64,000 nt of DNA from Anabaena sp051781005 (GTDB lineage: Bacteria; Cyanobacteriota; Cyanobacteriia; Cyanobacteriales; Nostocaceae), in the NCBI RefSeq assembly GCF_051781005.1, contig NZ_JBPWOA010000032.1, positions 247,883-311,882 on the forward strand, read 5' to 3'. Numbering within the stretch: the first letter of the stretch is position 1; each line of letters opens with the position of its first letter. A model generated the notes under the pieces. The model saw only the letters and a program-made list of their open reading frames with translations, did no database searches and was not told where the DNA came from. Positions 1 through 7,774 of the stretch are shown in pieces. The position numbers were made by a program, and so were the translations under genes.

Positions 1-2
1 TA

Positions 3-854
3 GAAGAATCACCAAATATTGTTTATACAGGTGCAGCCCCAAACCAACAAATTATTCCAGCCGTAAAGTGGTCTTTTGATAATTTAGGTAAACGATTTTT
101 CCTAGTCGGTTCTGATTATATTTTTCCTCGCACAGCCAACGCCATCATCAAAGATCAAGTAACCGCCTTACAGGGAGAAATTTTAGGGGAAGAATATATA
201 CTTTTGGGTAGTAATCAAGTAGAAAATGTCATCGCTAAAATTTTGGCAACTCAACCAAAAGTCATTTTAAATACAATTAATGGTGATAGTAATATTGCTT
301 TTTTCAAAGCCTTGAGACAAGCAGGAATTAGCTCTGATATCATACCTACTATTTCCTTTAGTATTGCTGAAGCAGAATTGAAATCTTTACCTAACAAAGA
401 TGTGGTAGGTGATTATGCAGTTTGGAATTATTTTCAAAATATTAATAATCCTAAAAATAGTGAATTTGTTCAAAACTTTCAAAAAAAGTATGGAGAAAAT
501 AGAGTTACATCTGACCCCATTGAAGCTGGATATTTTGGAGTTTATTTGTGGGCGCAAGCAGTTAAAGCTGCTGGTACAGATGAAGTCAATATAATTCGGG
601 AATATATCAAAGACCAAAGTTTTAAAGCACCGGAAGGAGTTGTATATATAGATGCTAATAACCAACATACCTGGAAAACAGTTAGGGTTGGGAAAATTCA
701 GTCAGACGGACAATTTAAAATTGTTTGGAATTCAAGTAAACCAATTCGTCCTATACCTTATCCTATCTCTCGTTCTAAAGCTGACTGGGAAATATTTATA
801 AACAATCTTTATCAAGGCTGGAATCGAAACTGGGCTAATCCTAAGACTGATTAG
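3..854 (+). CDS. Periplasmic substrate-binding protein, Peripla_BP_5 (UrtA/AmiC-like), 5' end cut off
   Basis: The frame is open from the left edge of the window, so only about the last 283 residues are present and the start and signal peptide lie outside. The visible part reads like the C-terminal lobe of urea/amide-type (UrtA/FmdD/AmiC) binding proteins, with a VIYTGA-like segment, FFLVGSDYIFPR, and PIEAGYFGVYLWAQAV near the end. Such proteins deliver small amides, urea or amino acids to ABC permeases, or act as ligand-binding partners of sensors. Here the next gene, 14 nt downstream on the same strand, is a sensor kinase rather than a permease, so a sensory role is likely (inference). Codon use is AT-rich like its neighbour. 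Confidence 0.75.
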   Translation, partial: EESPNIVYTGAAPNQQIIPAVKWSFDNLGKRFFLVGSDYIFPRTANAIIKDQVTALQGEILGEEYILLGSNQVENVIAKILATQPKVILNTINGDSNIAFFKALRQAGISSDIIPTISFSIAEAELKSLPNKDVVGDYAVWNYFQNINNPKNSEFVQNFQKKYGENRVTSDPIEAGYFGVYLWAQAVKAAGTDEVNIIREYIKDQSFKAPEGVVYIDANNQHTWKTVRVGKIQSDGQFKIVWNSSKPIRPIPYPISRSKADWEIFINNLYQGWNRNWANPKTD

Positions 855-868
855 ATCAATACCTAAAT

Positions 869-3001
869 TTGGAAGTGAAGGACTTGAAAAATAAAAAACT
901 TGTTAATAAACTGCTGTTTTGGTTTTTATTAATTGCCTTAGTACCTCTGAATATAGTTACCTCCATACAATATTACATGGCTAGGAATTCTTTAATAAAA
1001 GAAGTTGATAATAATTTGATTTCTATTGCAGACAGTAAAGCAAAATTTTTGGATTTTTATATTAACGAAAAACAAAAAAATGCGGCAATTATTGCACAAA
1101 TGCAAAATATAATTGATGCAACAGAAAAATATCAAAAAGCTTTTAACGAAAATGGAATTAATGCTAGAGAATACCAGCAAATAGACAAAAAATATCGCCA
1201 GTCTATTACTAATTATTTAGATATATTCGCTTATTCTGATATCTTGTTAATCTCTCAATCTGGAAATACTATATTTTCTGTAAATAACAGTAAAGAAATA
1301 ATAGGTAAAAACTACTATCAAGAAACTTATAAAGATTCTGAACTTGCCAAAGTATTTGACCGTGCCAAGACATTAATGCAAGTAGAAATATCAAATTTCA
1401 CCTATTATGCATCTAATAATGAACCCACTGCTTTTATTGCTGTCCCTATTTTTAAGAATAATCTGATTATTGGTGTGGTAGTGCTGCAACTGAATAATCA
1501 AGAATTTAATAAAGTAGTTAATGACTATACTGGATTAGGCAAAAGTGGTGAGACAATTGTCGGTTCATTAGATGATGAACGCATAATTTTTACTGCTCCA
1601 ACTAGACATGACCCAAAAGCCGCTTTTCAAAGATATATCAATATTAGCAACAATAAATCACACCCACTCAACCAAGCAAATCAGGGGATTAAAGGAAATA
1701 GCATCACAATTGATTACCGGGGTCAAAAAACAATTGCTGCCTGGAGATATTTACCTTCTTTGAATGCGGGACTTTTGGTAAAAATGGATGTAGCAGAAGT
1801 CTTTACACCCTTAAAAACCCTCCAAAATATTGTTATTCTTTTAGGAATTATTACACTTTTATTAGTTATATTGGCAGCTATTGCAGTAGCAAAATCTATT
1901 TCTCAGCCAGTAATTGAACTTACCCAAATAGTTCAAGAATTTGCTCAAGGAAATCTCAAGAAACAAGCATCTGTTCTTAGCGATGATGAAATTGGTCAAT
2001 TAGAACTGTCATTTAATCGCATGGCAGCACAACTAAAAGCATCCTTTGAAACCATTCAAGAACGGGAACAGGAACTGACTACTGCTAAAGAACAACTAGA
2101 AAAAGTTTTAGCAGAAGTGCAGCAGGAGGCACATCAACTAGCTTCTCAATTGATTCAAAGTGAAAAGATGTCGAGTTTGGGACAGTTAGTAGCGGGTGTG
2201 GCACATGAAATTAACAACCCAATTAACTTTATTTATGGTAATCTCACTCCTGCCAATGAATACATTCAAGATTTACTCAGACTGCTAAAACTTTATCAGC
2301 AACACTATCCTTACCCAGTCAAAGAAATTGAAGATGAAGCAAAAGCAATAGATATTAATTTCTTAATTGCAGACCTGCCTAAGTTGCTGACTTCAATGGG
2401 AATTGGTGCTACAAGAATTACAGAAATTGTGCGTTCACTGCGAAACTTTTCTCGTTTAGATGAGGCAGAAATGAAAGCAGTAAATATCCATGAGGGTATT
2501 GATAGCACACTAATGATTTTAGAAAATCGTCTCAAAGCTGCATCTAATCGTCCAGCGATTGAGGTGATTAAGAACTACACCGATTTACCACTAGTAGAGT
2601 GTTACACAGGGCAACTTAATCAAGTATTTATGAATGTCCTTGCCAATGCAATTGATGCTTTGGAAGAGAGCAAAATCAAGAACTTTGTAGGTTTAGAGAA
2701 ACTCCAGATTCAAATTTACACGGAATTAATTAATGACAAAGAAGTAATTATTCGCATTATAGATAACGGTGTTGGTATCCCAGAAAAATTGAAAAAACTA
2801 TTGTTTGATCCTTTTTTTACTACTAAACCTATAGGTAAAGGGACGGGTTTAGGTTTATCTATTAGTTATAAAATTATTACTGAACAACATCAGGGCAAAT
2901 TGCAGTGTATTTCTTCCCCTGGAAAGGGTACAGAATTTATAATTACTATTCCCTTGTATCAAAATCTTAAAAAAGGTAACTATACTGCAAACAGTTCATA
3001 G
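869..3001 (+). CDS. Cache/HAMP sensor histidine kinase
   Basis: A 710-residue membrane sensor kinase. A first membrane segment lies at about residues 15-35, followed by about 275 periplasmic residues that look like a double-Cache ligand domain. A second membrane segment is at about 315-338, then HAMP (about 340-395) and a coiled coil. The H-box VAHEINNP is near residue 443, the N-box (NVLANAIDALEE) near 585, and G boxes DNGVGIP and GKGTGLGLS near 631 and 656, all intact. The start is ambiguous: TTG at 869, GTG at 875 or TTG at 884, with a purine-rich AAGGA just before the last. It follows a substrate-binding protein by 14 nt, so the two probably form one sensory unit. No response regulator is adjacent, so the output is unknown. 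Confidence 0.85.
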   Translation: MEVKDLKNKKLVNKLLFWFLLIALVPLNIVTSIQYYMARNSLIKEVDNNLISIADSKAKFLDFYINEKQKNAAIIAQMQNIIDATEKYQKAFNENGINAREYQQIDKKYRQSITNYLDIFAYSDILLISQSGNTIFSVNNSKEIIGKNYYQETYKDSELAKVFDRAKTLMQVEISNFTYYASNNEPTAFIAVPIFKNNLIIGVVVLQLNNQEFNKVVNDYTGLGKSGETIVGSLDDERIIFTAPTRHDPKAAFQRYINISNNKSHPLNQANQGIKGNSITIDYRGQKTIAAWRYLPSLNAGLLVKMDVAEVFTPLKTLQNIVILLGIITLLLVILAAIAVAKSISQPVIELTQIVQEFAQGNLKKQASVLSDDEIGQLELSFNRMAAQLKASFETIQEREQELTTAKEQLEKVLAEVQQEAHQLASQLIQSEKMSSLGQLVAGVAHEINNPINFIYGNLTPANEYIQDLLRLLKLYQQHYPYPVKEIEDEAKAIDINFLIADLPKLLTSMGIGATRITEIVRSLRNFSRLDEAEMKAVNIHEGIDSTLMILENRLKAASNRPAIEVIKNYTDLPLVECYTGQLNQVFMNVLANAIDALEESKIKNFVGLEKLQIQIYTELINDKEVIIRIIDNGVGIPEKLKKLLFDPFFTTKPIGKGTGLGLSISYKIITEQHQGKLQCISSPGKGTEFIITIPLYQNLKKGNYTANSS

Positions 3002-3029
3002 TTTAACTAAATATGGAACCCCTCTCCAT

Positions 3030-3050
3030 AGACGCGTTCGCGAAGCGTCT
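3030..3050. repeat. Palindromic GC-rich repeat (AGACGC...GCGTCT)
   Basis: A short near-perfect palindrome with AGACGC arms around a TTCGCGAA core, in the AT-rich spacer after the sensor kinase gene. It is much more GC-rich than its surroundings and resembles the dispersed palindromes common in Nostocales spacers. Whether it serves as a transcription end cannot be told; there is no T-run. Confidence 0.5.
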
Positions 3051-3138
3051 CGAAGAGTACCTCTCCCCGTTCACGAGGAGATGCTTTGAACTTGTGCTTT
3101 GTATTATCAAAAAATCAAATTTATAGCCGTTTTGAGTA

Positions 3139-3243
3139 TAAGAGACTTATATAAATAAAAAATATCCCGTATTTGTGAGGGCAGGGGCAGGAAAAATCGT
3201 TTTGATTTCACAAATTGGATCATCTTTTTTGTGGAGTTCTCTA
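3139..3243. mobile_element. MITE-like element, type A (copy 1)
   Basis: An element of about 105 bp with imperfect terminal inverted repeats. The left end is TAAGAGACTTATATAAATAA; the right end reads outward on the other strand as TTAGAGAACTCCACAAAAAA. A diverged copy in inverted orientation lies at 17683-17817 and shares both ends plus inner stretches (AAATTGGATCATCTTTTTTG, ATATCCCG). There is no coding capacity, as expected for a non-autonomous element. Its right end abuts the left end of a second element type at 3241, sharing CTA. Confidence 0.6.
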
Positions 3244-3393
3244 AGGGACTTCCAAATAAAAAAATGTACAAAAATTTCTTGTGGTGCGGGCATCTTGCCC
3301 GCTAATCAATCAAGGACGGGCAGGACTTGTACTGAGCTTGTCGAAGTATGCCCATCCCACAAGATTGGATAATTTATTTTCTGGTGTTCCCTA
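3241..3393. mobile_element. MITE-like element, type B (copy 1)
   Basis: An element of about 153 bp with terminal inverted repeats: left CTAAGGGACTTCCAAATAAA, right end read outward TTAGGGAACACCAGAAAATA. A second copy with matching ends but a different interior lies at 41816-41924. The interior here carries a GTGCGGGCATCTTGCCCGC hairpin, a repeat with a relative near 34107-34157. The sequence from 3002 to 3435 otherwise holds no credible gene; the reading frames across it are open only through these repeats. Confidence 0.6.
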
Positions 3394-3435
3394 AAAGGAA
3401 CTGGGAACCAGATGATTTTCCTATATCCCCAGTTT

Positions 3436-4251
3436 CTAACTCCCAGTTTCTGTATTTGGCGGTAATTTTTCTGGTGGTGCTTCTGCTGGAGGAGCAAGTA
3501 CCGCATCTGGTGCAACTTCCTCAACAGGAATTGGTTGTTGTTCCCCAGTTTCTGGTTGTGCTTCTGCGACTAATTCAGGAGTGGGAGGATTTGGGGGTGT
3601 TGCTTCTGGTACATTTTCAGTTTTAGCTTCGATATCACTTGCATGTGTAACTTCCTCACTCACCTTTGCGGCTGGTGCTTCCGTGTCAATCATGGAGATA
3701 GACTCAACAGGTTGCTCTGGTGCGGGGACTGTTACCACTTCAGCGGGAGGTGTTTCTGTTGCACTTGCTTGTTCTGGAACAGGAGTTCTTTTATCAATAA
3801 TTTCCACTGTAGGTTTATCTATGGGTGCAGGTGGCTTTTTGCTCATAGTTTGCTGTAGCTTACCTTTGACACCACTGAAGACACCGCTAATTAAGGCTGG
3901 TAATTGTCCCAGCTTTTCCCGCACAGAAAAATTAGATACCTGTTCTTGTATACTCATCTTCACTAGTTCAGGACTGGGTATTGGCGTTTGTTGTACCTCT
4001 GGTGTGAGTTGTCGCCGTAATGAGAGAGTTTGCCAGCCGAACCAAACCAACAGAGCTACACTGGCTACATGACCAAGCAAAAGACCGCCAGTAATACGCG
4101 GCGTAAAAATCCATAATACCAAAGCGTAAAATAGCCCCACACCACTCCAGACAAAATCATTCTTGCGGTGGATTTCAGGGAAGAAGAAAGCTGCTAGGTA
4201 GATGGCTAAACTCCCAAGTCCGACAACTAACGCTAGGACATATGCCAGCAT
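3436..4251 (-). CDS. ycf66: Ycf66 family protein
   Basis: A 271-residue protein whose first ~85 residues match my recollection of the Ycf66 family, present in cyanobacteria and some plastids: MLAYVLALVVGLGSLAIYLA, then FFFPEIHRK, a second membrane span (VGLFYALVLWIF), the RITGGLLLGHVASVALL span, and FGWQTLSLRRQ. The rest (about 90-271) is low-complexity, rich in Pro, Glu, Ala and Val, and probably disordered. The biochemical role of Ycf66 is not known. It is transcribed towards the MITE pair and divergently from gnd, with a 218-bp spacer between them. The extended acidic Pro-rich tail varies widely in length among homologues. Confidence 0.85.
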   Translation of the reverse strand: MLAYVLALVVGLGSLAIYLAAFFFPEIHRKNDFVWSGVGLFYALVLWIFTPRITGGLLLGHVASVALLVWFGWQTLSLRRQLTPEVQQTPIPSPELVKMSIQEQVSNFSVREKLGQLPALISGVFSGVKGKLQQTMSKKPPAPIDKPTVEIIDKRTPVPEQASATETPPAEVVTVPAPEQPVESISMIDTEAPAAKVSEEVTHASDIEAKTENVPEATPPNPPTPELVAEAQPETGEQQPIPVEEVAPDAVLAPPAEAPPEKLPPNTETGS

Positions 4252-4469
4252 TTTTGGATACTCCTGACTATTTGATTTGACTCGATATTTTAATTTTGCA
4301 AATTTTGTGACTAAATTGTTGACTTAGATACAAATTAAAATTAATTATTGATGTTAGTTGTGATTCTTTTTCGTCTACATCAACTCTTAATATCTTCTTT
4401 AGGAGTGAAGCGAAAATCTCGGATTACCCTTAAAGAGAAAGGATCTGCAAGAGTTAGCCAAACAAATTT

Positions 4470-5900
4470 ATGACCCTACAAAGCTTTGGTGTGATTGGAT
4501 TAGCCGTTATGGGCGAGAACATCGCTCTCAACGTTGAGCGTAATGGCTTCCCAATTGCAGTTTACAACCGCTCTCGCGAAAAAACCGATGCCTTCATGGC
4601 GCAACGCGCAGGAGGACGGAATGTTGTTGCAGCCTTTACCCTAGAAGAATTCGTCGCCGCACTAGAACGTCCCCGCAAAATTTTGGTGATGGTGCAAGCT
4701 GGTAAGCCCGTTGATGCAGTAATTCAACAGCTTAAACCCTTGCTACAAGAAGGCGATATCATTATCGACGGTGGTAACTCTTGGTTTGAAGATACTGAAA
4801 GACGCACTCAGGAATTAGAACCTACTGGATTACGCTATCTCGGTATGGGTGTCAGTGGTGGTGAAGAAGGTGCGCTGAATGGCCCTTCGCTGATGCCTGG
4901 TGGTACAAAAAGTTCCTATGAGTACTTGTCCCCCATTTTCAACAAGATCGCTGCTCAAGTCGATGACGGACCTTGCGTTACCTATATTGGCCCTGGTGGA
5001 TCTGGTCACTATGTGAAAATGGTACACAACGGCATTGAGTACGGTGATATGCAGTTAATTGCAGAAGCCTACGATTTGCTGAAAAATGTGGCTGGACTTA
5101 ATCCTACTCAGCTACATGAAGTGTTTACTGAATGGAATACAACTGATGAACTCAATTCATTTTTGATTGAGATTACAGCTAATATTTTCCCCTACGTTGA
5201 TCCAGAAACCAAGAAACCCCTAGTTGATTTGATTGTTGACGCAGCCGGTCAAAAGGGAACTGGACGTTGGACTGTACAAACTGCTTTGGAATTGGGCGTA
5301 GCGATTCCAACAATTACCGCTGCTGTAAATGCTCGGATTCTTTCTTCAATCAGAGATGAGCGGATTGCTGCTTCTAAGCAACTCACTGGACCTACTGCTA
5401 AGTATACCGGAGACATCAAGGCTTTTGTGAATATGGTGCGTGATGCGCTCTATTGTTCCAAAATCTGTTCTTATGCTCAAGGGATGGCGCTGTTATCTAC
5501 AGCTTCCAAGACTTACAATTGGGATTTGAATCTGGGTGAAATGGCTCGGATTTGGAAGGGTGGTTGTATTATTCGCGCTGGCTTTTTGAATAAGATTAAG
5601 AAGGCTTTTGACGAAAATCCAGCTTTGCCAAACTTGCTATTAGCACCTGAATTTAAGCAAACAATTCTGGATAGACAAACTGCTTGGCGGGAAGTAATTA
5701 TTACTGCTGCTAAATTGGGTATTCCTGTTCCAGCTTTTAGTGCTTCTCTAGATTACTTCGATAGCTACCGCCGCGATCGCTTGCCTCAAAACTTGACTCA
5801 AGCACAACGCGACTATTTCGGCGCTCACACCTACAAGCGTACCGATAAAGAAGGCACTTTCCACACTGAGTGGGTTCCCATCGCTGAAGCTCAGAAGTAA
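4470..5900 (+). CDS. gnd: 6-phosphogluconate dehydrogenase (decarboxylating)
   Basis: A 476-residue enzyme, full length for the family. It oxidises and decarboxylates 6-phosphogluconate to ribulose 5-phosphate with NADP+, in the oxidative pentose phosphate pathway, which supplies NADPH in the dark and in heterocysts. The nucleotide-binding GLAVMGENIALNVERNGF is at residues 10-27, the substrate motif GVSGGEEGA near 128, and the catalytic GGSGHYVKMVHNGIEYGDMQ region near 176-195. The C-terminal segment YFGAHTYKR is also typical. The ATG at 4470 is preceded by an AAAGAGAAAGGA purine stretch about 20 nt upstream. It appears to be monocistronic. Confidence 0.97.
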   Translation: MTLQSFGVIGLAVMGENIALNVERNGFPIAVYNRSREKTDAFMAQRAGGRNVVAAFTLEEFVAALERPRKILVMVQAGKPVDAVIQQLKPLLQEGDIIIDGGNSWFEDTERRTQELEPTGLRYLGMGVSGGEEGALNGPSLMPGGTKSSYEYLSPIFNKIAAQVDDGPCVTYIGPGGSGHYVKMVHNGIEYGDMQLIAEAYDLLKNVAGLNPTQLHEVFTEWNTTDELNSFLIEITANIFPYVDPETKKPLVDLIVDAAGQKGTGRWTVQTALELGVAIPTITAAVNARILSSIRDERIAASKQLTGPTAKYTGDIKAFVNMVRDALYCSKICSYAQGMALLSTASKTYNWDLNLGEMARIWKGGCIIRAGFLNKIKKAFDENPALPNLLLAPEFKQTILDRQTAWREVIITAAKLGIPVPAFSASLDYFDSYRRDRLPQNLTQAQRDYFGAHTYKRTDKEGTFHTEWVPIAEAQK

Positions 5901-5962
5901 GATACTTCTAGTTAAGGTTGACAATTAATTCTTGCTGTTCATTTGGGCAAGATTGCCTGTAG

Positions 5963-5986
5963 GGGCGGGTTTTCCCGCCCTTAATT
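5963..5986 (+). terminator. GC-rich hairpin after gnd
   Basis: GGGCGGG-TTTT-CCCGCCC forms a strong 7-bp stem about 60 nt after the gnd stop, followed by TTAATT rather than a clean T-run. It may stop transcription but also resembles a common Nostoc dispersed repeat. Confidence 0.45.
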
Positions 5987-6087
5987 GTAAGATTAATACT
6001 AAGTTTTTAGAGTTAGGGTTAATTTTAAACTGCCTCTCAATTCAAGTAAAATCTGGATAGATATTCATTCATCAAGTTTGATCAATT

Positions 6088-6621
6088 ATGTCTCAATTAA
6101 TAAAGCTGCTGAGACTTGTCGAGTCGTGGGTACAGCAATACAATTCAGATGAGTTAGCGCAGGTCAAGATGCGTCCAGGGTTAACAGTCCAACAGATTGA
6201 AGAAAAACTGTCAGGGTTGCCCTACAAGCTGCCAAGGGAAATTGTTGAACTTTATCAATGGCATAATGGTGGTCATGAATCTTTCCTGCCTTCACCCGAT
6301 GGAGGTTACGACCTGCAAGTATTTTTTTATTTAGATGAAGCTATCTCGACTGCTATGGATTGGAATGATGGTATATTTCCAAACAGGAATGCATTTCCTC
6401 TCTTCTCAGTCGAAGATGTAATATATTGGACTGTGGGTTCTGAAGAGCAACAAGAGTTAGCACCGATCTATAGTAGCGATGATGCTGAGTTACCATCTCA
6501 TCCTGATGCTACAAGCTTGACTGCATTTTTGGAGAACAACGTGAAGCGACTGCGATTTAAGTGGAAAATAGATGAAGAGATACCACAGGATAACAACTCG
6601 CTTGAAGCAGATCGCCGTTGA
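6088..6621 (+). CDS. SMI1/KNR4 family protein
   Basis: A 177-residue soluble protein. The signature region is LPREIVELYQWHNGG (about 48-63), followed by aromatic segments and a C-terminal FLENNVKRLRF. SMI1/KNR4 (SUKH) folds often serve as immunity proteins against contact-dependent toxins, and also occur as free-standing proteins of unknown role. No toxin with a matching polymorphic architecture is adjacent; the next genes form a VapBC-type pair on the same strand 56 nt further on. Function is therefore undefined here. ATG at 6088 is the first in frame. Confidence 0.7.
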   Translation: MSQLIKLLRLVESWVQQYNSDELAQVKMRPGLTVQQIEEKLSGLPYKLPREIVELYQWHNGGHESFLPSPDGGYDLQVFFYLDEAISTAMDWNDGIFPNRNAFPLFSVEDVIYWTVGSEEQQELAPIYSSDDAELPSHPDATSLTAFLENNVKRLRFKWKIDEEIPQDNNSLEADRR

Positions 6622-6677
6622 TTGATTGAAATACGTTAAAATAAATGATGTATTGTGGTGTTTAACGATAGTGAAAT

Positions 6678-6920
6678 ATGACAAATCAAGAGTTTTTAGG
6701 TGAATTTTTATCTCTGCCTACGGAAGCTCAAAATCAAGTGGTCAGCCTGATTGCCTATTTGAAACAAAAATACATATACACTGAATCTATCTCTCCGTTA
6801 CTAGATGTTGATTTAACGAATGATGGGTTTATCGGAATGTGGCATGATCGTCAAGACTTAGGTAGTGCGAATTGGGTACGAAACCTCCGAGAAAACGAGT
6901 GGTCAAAAACCCATGACTAG
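6678..6920 (+). CDS. Antitoxin of a VapBC-type pair
   Basis: An 80-residue protein with a helical N-terminus (FLGEFLSLPTEAQNQVVSLIAYLKQKY) like DUF2281/VapB-type antitoxins, and a C-terminal tail containing GFIGMWHDRQDL and WVRNLRENEW, typical of cyanobacterial antitoxins that wrap their PIN toxin. Its stop codon overlaps the toxin start by 8 nt (toxin ATG at 6913), the usual coupling in these modules. It presumably neutralises the downstream PIN nuclease and represses the operon (family knowledge). Confidence 0.75.
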   Translation: MTNQEFLGEFLSLPTEAQNQVVSLIAYLKQKYIYTESISPLLDVDLTNDGFIGMWHDRQDLGSANWVRNLRENEWSKTHD

Positions 6921-7302
6921 TTCAACAATTATAGATACCGACATAATCATTGATGTTGGTCGGGGTATTTCTGAAGCAGTTAATTGTTTACAAAGTCTAA
7001 AATCAAGTTCTAGATTGTCAATTAGCATAATCACCCAAATGGAACTAATTGTTGGCTGCGCTAATAAGATAGAGTTGCAGACCCTAGAAAAGTTTCTCCA
7101 GCAGTTTGATGTAATTAGGATTGACCAGCCTATTTCAGACAAAGCAGTTGATTTATTACGGTTATATCGGCTAAGTCACGGATTACTTATTGCCGACGGG
7201 TTGATAGCAGCTACAGCAATAATATACGATTACCCTTTTATCAGCAAAAACCAGCGAGATTATAGATTTATTCAAAATTTGAATCTATTGCCCTATCCGT
7301 AG
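6913..7302 (+). CDS. vapC: PIN-domain toxin (VapC family)
   Basis: The ATG at 6913 gives 129 residues; a longer frame from 6865 would only read through the antitoxin. Acidic PIN residues are all visible: the first Asp in IIDTDIIID, Glu in TQMELIVG, Asp in LIADGLIAATA, and a late Asp in KNQRDYRF. The toxin is a Mg-dependent RNase, usually acting on tRNA or rRNA, inhibited by the antitoxin encoded just upstream with an 8-nt overlap. Bases 6928-6951 recur exactly at 7709-7732 inside a broken yoeB gene. Confidence 0.85.
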   Translation: MTSSTIIDTDIIIDVGRGISEAVNCLQSLKSSSRLSISIITQMELIVGCANKIELQTLEKFLQQFDVIRIDQPISDKAVDLLRLYRLSHGLLIADGLIAATAIIYDYPFISKNQRDYRFIQNLNLLPYP

Positions 7303-7385
7303 TAAAAATAAGTTCTCGTAGGGTGCGTTATTTGGTACTGCACACGAATAATGATTTTCTCAATAATTGATGAAATTAGGAAGAT

Positions 7386-7613
7386 ATGAGAATGCACATC
7401 AGTTATAGATTAAATGCTAACGAACTTGACAACAATTTTCTAGAAAGCTTAAAAGCTGCTTTTCAAGATAAAGAAATCGAAATTGTTGTATATGAGAGTG
7501 ATGAAACCCATTTTATTTTAGAGAATCCTGCCAATAGAAAGAGATTGCTAACTGCGGTCGAAAATATTCAAAATCGGAGCAATCTTGTAGAGCTTAATTG
7601 GGAAAGCATCTGA
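7386..7613 (+). CDS. Antitoxin paired with a YoeB-type toxin
   Basis: A 75-residue protein. HISYRLNANELDNNFLESLKAAF and a C-terminal VELNWESI are like the short cyanobacterial antitoxins encoded before Txe/YoeB toxins. A good ribosome site (AGGA, 5 nt spacing) precedes ATG 7386. Its TGA stop overlaps the start of the next frame (TGATG), the normal translational coupling for this module. The toxin that follows is truncated, so the antitoxin may now be without a partner or act as a decoy for related toxins (inference). Confidence 0.7.
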   Translation: MRMHISYRLNANELDNNFLESLKAAFQDKEIEIVVYESDETHFILENPANRKRLLTAVENIQNRSNLVELNWESI

Positions 7614-7759
7614 TGAGACGAAGAATTTTGTTTGAAGCAGAAGCTTTTGAGGAATTTAATGAATGGGCAAAAATTGATTGCAAACTTTACAACAAAATCG
7701 TAGAACTTATTATAGATACCGACATAATCATTAATGATTTTTTCTTCAGACCTTGGTAA
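7613..7759 (+). pseudogene. Truncated YoeB/Txe toxin with a vapC-derived tail
   Basis: The ATG overlaps the antitoxin stop. The first ~37 codons give MRRRILFEAEAFEEFNEW... and a VELIIDTD segment, the normal N-terminal third of YoeB (usual length about 85). The frame then leaves the family, reads a stretch identical over 24 nt (7709-7732) to the vapC start at 6928-6951, and ends at TAA 7757 after only 48 residues. The C-terminal catalytic Glu/Arg/His region of YoeB is absent, so it cannot be an active mRNA interferase. The broken end lies 15 nt from the 3' end of rppB. Confidence 0.75.
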
Positions 7760-7774
7760 TAAATAAAGTTATTT

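Noticed and set aside
3175..3626. Frames of 65 and 92 codons downstream of the sensor kinase
   Set aside because: They run through the MITE-like elements and into ycf66 antisense; no family resemblance.
3581..4072. Long plus-strand frame of 163 codons over ycf66
   Set aside because: Antisense shadow of the Pro/Glu/Val-rich tail of ycf66; low-complexity Ser/Gly/Thr translation and no ribosome site.
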